Source: Siderastrea siderea (Eukaryota > Cnidaria > Anthozoa > Scleractinia > Rhizangiidae). From it: a stretch of 64,000 nt of DNA. The position numbers and the translations under genes were made by a program. Within the stretch, counting starts at the first letter, position 1, and each line of letters opens with the position of its first letter. Location of the stretch: the NCBI GenBank assembly GCA_964030785.1, contig OZ034976.1, positions 2,108,001 through 2,172,000 on the forward strand, written 5' to 3'. Below the pieces are notes generated by a model that saw only the letters and a list, made by a program, of their open reading frames with translations, made no database searches and was not told the origin of the DNA. Positions 57,460-64,000 of this stretch are shown in pieces.

Positions 57460-60097
57460 TTGGCTTGAAATTGAGCGTGGCTCCCTGAAGCATTTGTGAA
57501 ATAAAACAAAACACTAAGAGTTAGCATGTATGCTAGTTTATCAAGACACTTTCTGTTTTGTTTAATGACAGGATATTAGATCATTGTTTCTTAGCAGACT
57601 AGAGAGGGAATTCTAAAAACTGAGTGCAATGCAAGGAGCTTTGTTGCGAGCAGTTAGGTCTCCGGATAGGAAACAGTTTGTTTGTTCAGGTCGTGTGAGC
57701 TAAAAGCTAAGAAAAAGCAATTCTACAGCTGATACAAACACAAACACACGATACAAACACACGATACAAACACAAACAAGCTGTTTTCTTTTTTGCTCAT
57801 AAAATAAAATTCTAAAAAACAATACATCATTACTACAGAATCAAAGAAACAGTGTTTAGCCAATTAAAGGCCTCTACGATGGACTGTAAAAACTAAAGAA
57901 CTCCAGGAAAGACCACCATATAATGAAAAAAAGAAATGCGGGGAGTCGACTTTGCAGTTTACAAAAACTACAACGATAGATTAAATTCTCTTTAAAAAAT
58001 CATTTTCTTCTTGATCTTGCGTGCTATTCAATATTTGAATCTTCTGTTCTAGATTCTCGAATTAGCGGTCTACCTGAAGAAAACATGTTTTGTGGGAGGA
58101 ATTAATTTGCTGGTAAAGGGATCTCAAAAATCTTCAAAACAGAAGGTTTAAAATAGGAGCTCCACTTGACATTTGCCTTCTTATTACGTGCTGGAAAATT
58201 CTTAGGCCTGATCAGATAGATCCTTATTATCAAGTTCACAAACGAGCTCTTGAACTGTCAAAAAAAAAGAAAACTTTGACGAACAATTCGTCTTAAAAAC
58301 TGAAAAATGTCATCTCAGAGTGGCTCGCTAAAAAAAGCTAAAAAACAAGATACATGTCATCCAAATGAAATCTGCGTCAACATAGCTTCCTCTTTCCCAA
58401 GGATGTAAAATACTACTTTATCTAACAACTATCATCGCTTTAAAATAGCTGCGCGCCTTTTACTAATATTATTAAGAAATACTGTCACAAAAGTATTAAG
58501 GAATCGCGATCACGAATCATTGAACAATTAATATTTCTTCTTCGTTTGATTCGTGAAACACACGTCTTTGTATTATTAACGAATTAAAAAATTTTTCCTA
58601 GCACAGGCAGTGAAAAGTTTATCCTCGGATTTAATTCTAATATTAAGCCAAGAGAAAAACGCTACTCTTCAGTACTTTAGTGTACTACTATATTCCCTGT
58701 TTGAACAAGGTAGAAAAGGTAGAAACGTTTGATGTGACCATTAATACAAACGTTTTTAGGTAGTACTAACTTCCTCGTGGCTTTTTTTGTGATGGTTTTA
58801 ACGTGGAATCTATGGATGAATCTCTCAAGAGTGGCTATTCAAATGAAGTCTATAGAGCGCAATCTTCTTGTCATGGATACTCTTCTATATTCAAAAAAAG
58901 AAGAAGAATAAAAACTTAATCACTCTTACGAATTAAGAACAAAAACGTACCTCAAGGTGCTGACTTGTTTGGTTATACCAACGACCTGACTTTTTCTCAC
59001 AGACGAAATTGTAGAAATTACCTAACTCGTTTTTCGTCTGACCAACTGACTTAATAACGTTTTGAGAACTTGAGCCAGATAAAAACTTTCGAAATGAACA
59101 AGAATTATTTACCCTTTCCGCTTGTTTGCATCGTTACCTCTTACGTCAGCAAGATTCATGACTGACTGTCACCGCATGTGAGCCAATAAACTTTTATTAC
59201 CGCTTACTGGCTTACGTAAACTACAATTGTGCGTACATCTGGTAGCATAACTTTTCACGCGAGGGAAGTTCGGTTTGGTAGCACACTGCGCTGGTCTCCA
59301 TGTATTAATTATTAATTTTAACTTATAGCTCTAACTTAAATATTATAATTCTAAAACTTCATTAAATCTATAATATTTCTCCTTTAAATAAAGCCCAACC
59401 CCCTCTTTTTTCTTCTTATCCACCGACAAAATTCTCACAACTTCAAAACTGAACATCGAAATGCATAGTTGTAACAGACACATCGTTTTGTTTACGTAAA
59501 TATTAATGAGGAAATCCGTAAACCTCTTTTAAAAAAAGAAAAATTGTATCAGTGACCGAATTTAATGCTCTCTTAAAGGGCACTGTTCAGTCGTTCATAG
59601 ATCTTACTTCTGTTACTTTACCAACCATAAAAACTTTATGCGTTTGTTGACAAAGTCAAGACACTAGTGTGATATATTTTACCGTATGATACTTGAAAGT
59701 GTTGTTTAACTAGTATATGCTTACAATGTTACGCTATACCTACATCACTTTCACATTACTTACATACATTTTATTCTACAATTACTTACCGCCAAACTTT
59801 ACAACCGTAAACTAAGTTTCGTTACTATCAAATACATTTACACACTTTAAGCATGCATGAAAACACTTTGGATTTTATAAATTGAGTAAAGTTTCGAAGT
59901 ACAGTATCTCTAACCTTCATAGTGAATACTAAGCGATTAAGATCGTGTCTTAAGGCTAATGGTCCGTTCGCGGGCTTGACAAAAGAAACATGAGATGACA
60001 AAGAAACGCCTATAAAAGCCAATAAACTCTGATTTAAGATAAAAAGTAGCTTGAGGATTTCTTTTGATGGAAACGTTTTGGAAGAGTTACTTTAGCC

Positions 60098-60513
60098 AGG
60101 GGCACCCAACGGTTCGTTTCGGGAAATATCTGTTCGGAAGGCCTAAAATCGCCTGAGATATTCGGATTCAGTTGCGATGAAAGCTAGGGAATTTTCTTTG
60201 GCGGAACATCACCTCGGACTTTCGTAACAAGAGGACTCATTAGTTCATGTTGTTTTCATAGGGACAAATATGTCGTTTAGAGTGCACAAAAGGTCAGCTA
60301 GCATTTTCGGAGAGCCATCAGTAACTCGGAAATTCGGTGGATAGGATTCCGTTTCCTAAAATTTTCTGTGGCCTAAATTTTCAGCTAAGAACGCCGAATA
60401 GACCAATCTGTATTAGCTTACACAAATATGCCTTTAAAAGCTCTGAAACAATTTAAGAAAGCTGAAAATGATATCTCAAGTATTTTGCTAAAAGTTTCTC
60501 GTTGGGTGCCCCT
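60098..60513. mobile_element. 416-bp hAT-like MITE, absent from the B block
   Basis: Ends AGGGGCACCCAACG and CGTTGGGTGCCCCT are inverted; CTTTAGCC at the left and ATTTAGCC at the right look like an 8-bp target duplication with one change. The matching site in B (near 41400) is empty. Confidence 0.88.
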
Positions 60514-60858
60514 ATTTAGCCTTCAGATCGAGGTTTAGAAGCTTTAGAGTGGAAACTGAAGGACGAAGTCGGGTTGAAAAATTTTCATTAAATGCTAATC
60601 CTAAATTAGGGTAATCGTGCCTTGACCGATTCAGCCCATAACACGAATGTATGAAACCAAAAATGTTGCATGTTCTTCTCTCTTTCACAAAATCGGTGAT
60701 TTCCGTGTGGCTTGTGAATTTGTTCTGGCTCCCTGAAGCAGGCGTAAAAGATAATAAAACGTCAAGGGGTAGTGTGTCAACAAATTCGTAGTTGAGGCCT
60801 AGTTGAACCAAGAAGGTTTGGGCATGATGCAACTAAGACTAATACTTCTTCCTTTTCG

Positions 60859-61136
60859 ATGGGATACATCACAGGAAACCCAGCATAAAAAGACTGGGAG
60901 TATTACTACTCCCCACTGGATGGGAGGCTAGTACATCACAGGATACCCAGCATAACATGACTAGGAGTATTACTACTCCCCACTGGATGGGAGGCTAGTC
61001 CATCATAGGATACCCAGCATAAAGTGACTAGGAGTATTACTACTCCCAGCTGGATGGGATGCTAGTCCATCACAGGATACCCAGCATAAAGTGACTAGGA
61101 ATATTACTGCTCCCTTCTGGATGGGATGCTAGTCAA
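60859..61136 (+). repeat. 66-bp minisatellite, about four copies
   Basis: CATCACAGGATACCCAGCAT, AAAGTGACTAGGAGTATTAC and TGGATGGGATGCTAGTC repeat every 66 bp or so. The B block has one unit at the same place (near 41720). Confidence 0.9.
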
Positions 61137-62637
61137 TTGAAGGCTTACCTGCAATTGACTAGCAGGCTGGTTCCAGTTTATACACCTGGTATAGAGAAAC
61201 AGCGTGATTTTTGATGGTTTCTTGCGTAAGCGAACAACCCGACATTTTTCCGTCTAACTTGGTTCTAACTTCAGTAGCCTCGAGCCTCAAAACTCCTCCA
61301 ATTGAAAGATTGACCCCCTACTACCTTACCACCGCGTCTTCACGAGCGTACTTAGGACAACACGAAAAGTCTCTTTGTTTCAAATTTTATTGAAAGAATA
61401 AGTACGATTCGCTGGTTGATGTCAATTGTTTCCACATCTGTGTTGAATTATAAAACATCCGCAGCAGTTTATAGATAGACACATTACACAAACATGAACA
61501 ATTTTTTTTGCATTTAGAAACTAACTCACAGAAAAACACCTTGTTTCCATAGAAATGAAGCACAGCTTTCAGCCAATCAGGACGTTCTGTGGGTACACCG
61601 AACCGTTGGAGTTCAAATAAAAACCCTTTGAATTGTTAAAAGGATTCCAGAATAAACCACCAACCTGCGAATTTTGCTGGGCGTCGTAACAGTTTACAAA
61701 GAATGTAATGAGTATTTCTGCAAAACATTTTAATGAAAAGCTCGCCTGCAATCCCTGTTTTCACAACGTTTGTTCTAGATTCAATCACTGTTTGCAAAAT
61801 AAATTAATTCATTATTTGAGAGGATCACGTACTTTTAAAGAAAACCATTTAGCAATAAAACTAAAGGGTGGTTACAACTTTGGAGTCTTTGGATAAAATT
61901 CTGAGTTGGCCATTTAAATAAAGGCATTATAGCAACCTTTCCTGATCTTCTTTTTTATCCCCCCCCCCCCCCCCCCTATTTGCAAGCTGTACGTGTATTA
62001 AGTTGTTTACTAGGTCGCTCTTACGAATTGAAGGCTTTAAGTTACCTTGGGACGGTGATTCTAGTGGCTTCACTAACAAATTGGTCTTTCACAAACCAAA
62101 ATTACTAGTGCAGGATCGGAATTATCGAACGTGTTTTTCCCTCAAAAAACAGCTTTTGAATAACGTTTTGAGAATTTCAAGTAAATCAACACTTCTGGAA
62201 TAAGCAAGTTAATTATATCTTATTGTTTAGCTTGTCTGCATGTTTTGTGTTTGATGACAGTTGAGGCTTATAAATCTCACCTGCTTGAAGATTTCGAACT
62301 AATTTCATTCCTTATTTGGTTAAGCTTAAACTATGTATTATTTTTAAAATGGTAGAATCATCAGTACTAGCATAAAAATAATATCAAACAGGTGAATGAG
62401 TAATGAGATACGCTTTCTGTTTAACTGAGTTCTTAGATTGAACGTCGCATGAACGTAATTCGCGTACTCTTTGCTTTTGTCTGCTATGTTTTGTGATTGT
62501 AAGTGTTGTTTAACTTTCCCAAAAAAATTTTACAAGCCAAAAACCACTCTTACACGCTTTGTCCCTCGCTTAGTGGTAGTTGAATGTTTTTGCTTCTTGT
62601 TCATTAAGTTGTTATTCTTGTTGAAAAAAGACTTGTA

Positions 62638-64000
62638 CACAAACCGATGGTTTCTCTGCGGAGTTTTATAAATTTTTCTGGCCTGAGCTAGGTCCTGAAA
62701 TGGTTCCCAGCTTTAATTATGCCTTTCGGACTGGAACTCTTTCTCTTAGTCAAAGACGTGGAATCATTTCGTTAATTCCTAAAAAGAAAATTTTAAGGCC
62801 AGTCTCTCTGCTTAACATAGACTACAAAATCTTGACTAAAACTATCGCAAAAAGGCTAGAAAAAGTACTCCCAAAAATCATAAACTCTGATCAAACCGGT
62901 TACGTCAAAGGCCGCTTCATAGGTGAAATGTTAGACTAATACAAGATGTCAAGTTTTTCACTGAATACACGAAAATACCCGGGATTGCTATATATATATT
63001 CCTCGATTCTAGAAAAGCATTCGACACAATAGAATGGCCTTATCTCAAGGCTGCCTTACAAATGTTTAATTTCGGCCCTGATATTCTAAATTGGTATCAA
63101 ATAATTTACAACCAAGTATCCAGTTGCGTCTTGCACAACGGAATTTAACGGCCATGCATCTGAATTCTTCCTTCTAGAGCGAGGAGTCAGGCAAGGTTGT
63201 ACCTTGTCGGGCCTCCTTTTTGTTATCGGAATCGAACTTTTCGCTAGGGCGTTAAAAATTTACGACCCGAATATCAAAGGTATTAATGTAGGCCAAAAGG
63301 AAATAAAAATCACACAATATGCGGATGACACCACGGTCCTGGTACGTGACTACGACTCAGTGCCAAGATTATTAAAACTTTTAGAAGAATTCAAAAAGTT
63401 AGTGGCCTACAAGTTAACACCAGCAAAACAGAAGCCATGTGGTTAGGTACATGGAAAAGCCGCATGGAGAAACCCTTCGGTTTCAAGTGGCCACATGATC
63501 CTGTTCTCGCCCTTGGAGTGCACTTTTCTTGTGATCCTGAACGTGCCTGAAGAAGCTCAATTTGGAAGATAAGATAGCCACATTGGAAAAAACTCTCAAT
63601 AGCTGGAAGCGAAGAAAACTCACTCTTATTGGAAAAATACACATTGTGAAAACATTAGACTTGTCCAAACTTATTTACAGCGCTTCTGTATTGTCAATGT
63701 CGAAACATACTGTAGAGAAAATTAACAAAATCATTTTTAACTTCCTCTGGGATGGTAAACCTGCCAAAATAAAGAAAAAACTATTATTGCCGAAAAAAAG
63801 CATGGCGGACTAAAAATGATTGACTTCGAAATTATGGAACGGTCACTCAAATTAGCTTGGATTAAAAGAGTTGCAGAAAACGACCGCGCTGTGTGAAAAA
63901 TAATTCCAGAACAGGCATTGAGCCAATACGGTGGTTTCGCGTTTTTCTCTCATTGCCAGTATGATATTAATTTTTGTGACCTATTCTACCTGAACCATTC
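62638..64000 (+). mobile_element. L1/Tx1-like LINE, 5'-truncated and frameshifted, runs off the window
   Basis: Encodes reverse transcriptase: TDGFSAEFYKFFWPEL, RRGIISLIPKK, LRPVSLLNIDYKILTKTIAK, RL, SDQTGYVKGRFIG, FLDSRKAFDTIEW (motif A), RGVRQGCTLSGLLFVIGIE, QYADDTTVLV (catalytic motif), then WKRRKLTLIGKIHIVKTL and INKIIFNFLWDGK. Breaks lie near 62936, 63130, 63400, 63550 and 63790, with a TGA near 63895, so it is dead. Its left edge joins the end of the E block after GACTTGTACACAA, which in B (43770) continues with GTGAAATTAGC. Confidence 0.88.

Larger units (their letters stand above)
57460..62637. repeat. Upstream flank of gene E: segmental duplicate of 38516-43820
   Basis: Collinear with the B flank, with three additions: a hAT-like MITE (60098-60513), a 66-bp minisatellite (60859-61136) and the LINE at its end. 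No gene other than E's possible promoter is apparent; no clear TATA box was picked out. Confidence 0.85.

Overview
This is an animal genome window, most likely from a stony coral or another anthozoan. The evidence is AT-rich DNA, short exons in long introns with GT/AG borders, many short inverted-repeat transposons, Penelope-like and L1/Tx1-like retroelements, and a cluster of secreted PAN-EGF-fibrinogen-like proteins of the kind called 'uncharacterized skeletal organic matrix protein 5-like' in corals. There are no bacterial features. The species cannot be fixed from the sequence alone. REGION 1 (about 1.2-18.3 kb, minus strand) holds the 3' half of a dystrophin/utrophin gene. I could place eighteen exons or exon candidates by translation and splice phase. 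They encode the EF-hand region, the ZZ zinc finger, two short SYN-like helices, the C-terminal coiled coil and a low-complexity tail. One exon, expected between 16.3 and 18.0 kb, was not found, and everything 5' of the EF-hand region lies outside the window or was not recognised. A 1,041-bp TTAA-flanked transposon sits exactly at the first bases of the ZZ exon, between its acceptor site and its coding sequence. The introns carry a 106-bp satellite array, several foldback elements, a tRNA-derived SINE piece and a perfect 18-bp-arm hairpin. REGION 2 (18.3-33.6 kb) is dominated by mobile DNA: a 2.3-kb foldback with a nested inverted element, a 1.4-kb element with GGAATCC-rich ends, a decayed Penelope-like retroelement (24.6-28.2 kb; RT plus GIY-YIG nuclease; an N-terminal part with a membrane segment and an NPGP motif), a SINE, a second satellite array, a PIF/Harbinger-like MITE and a hammerhead-like Penelope remnant. 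Two coding-looking stretches here (28.16-28.31 and 32.61-32.84 kb) are not assigned. REGION 3 (33.8-62.6 kb, minus strand) is a tandem cluster of five related two-exon genes, called A to E here. Exon 1 gives a signal peptide and PAN/Apple domain; exon 2 gives an EGF module and a fibrinogen-like domain. Only E (56.2-57.5 kb) is intact. A, B, C and D carry stops, frameshifts, deletions or, in A, a LINE insertion. The flanks of B (38.5-43.8 kb) and E (57.5-62.6 kb) are the same duplicated block, so insertions and repeat expansions present in only one copy can be ordered in time. REGION 4 (62.6-64.0 kb) is a 5'-truncated, frameshifted L1/Tx1-type LINE joined to the end of the E block; it runs off the window.
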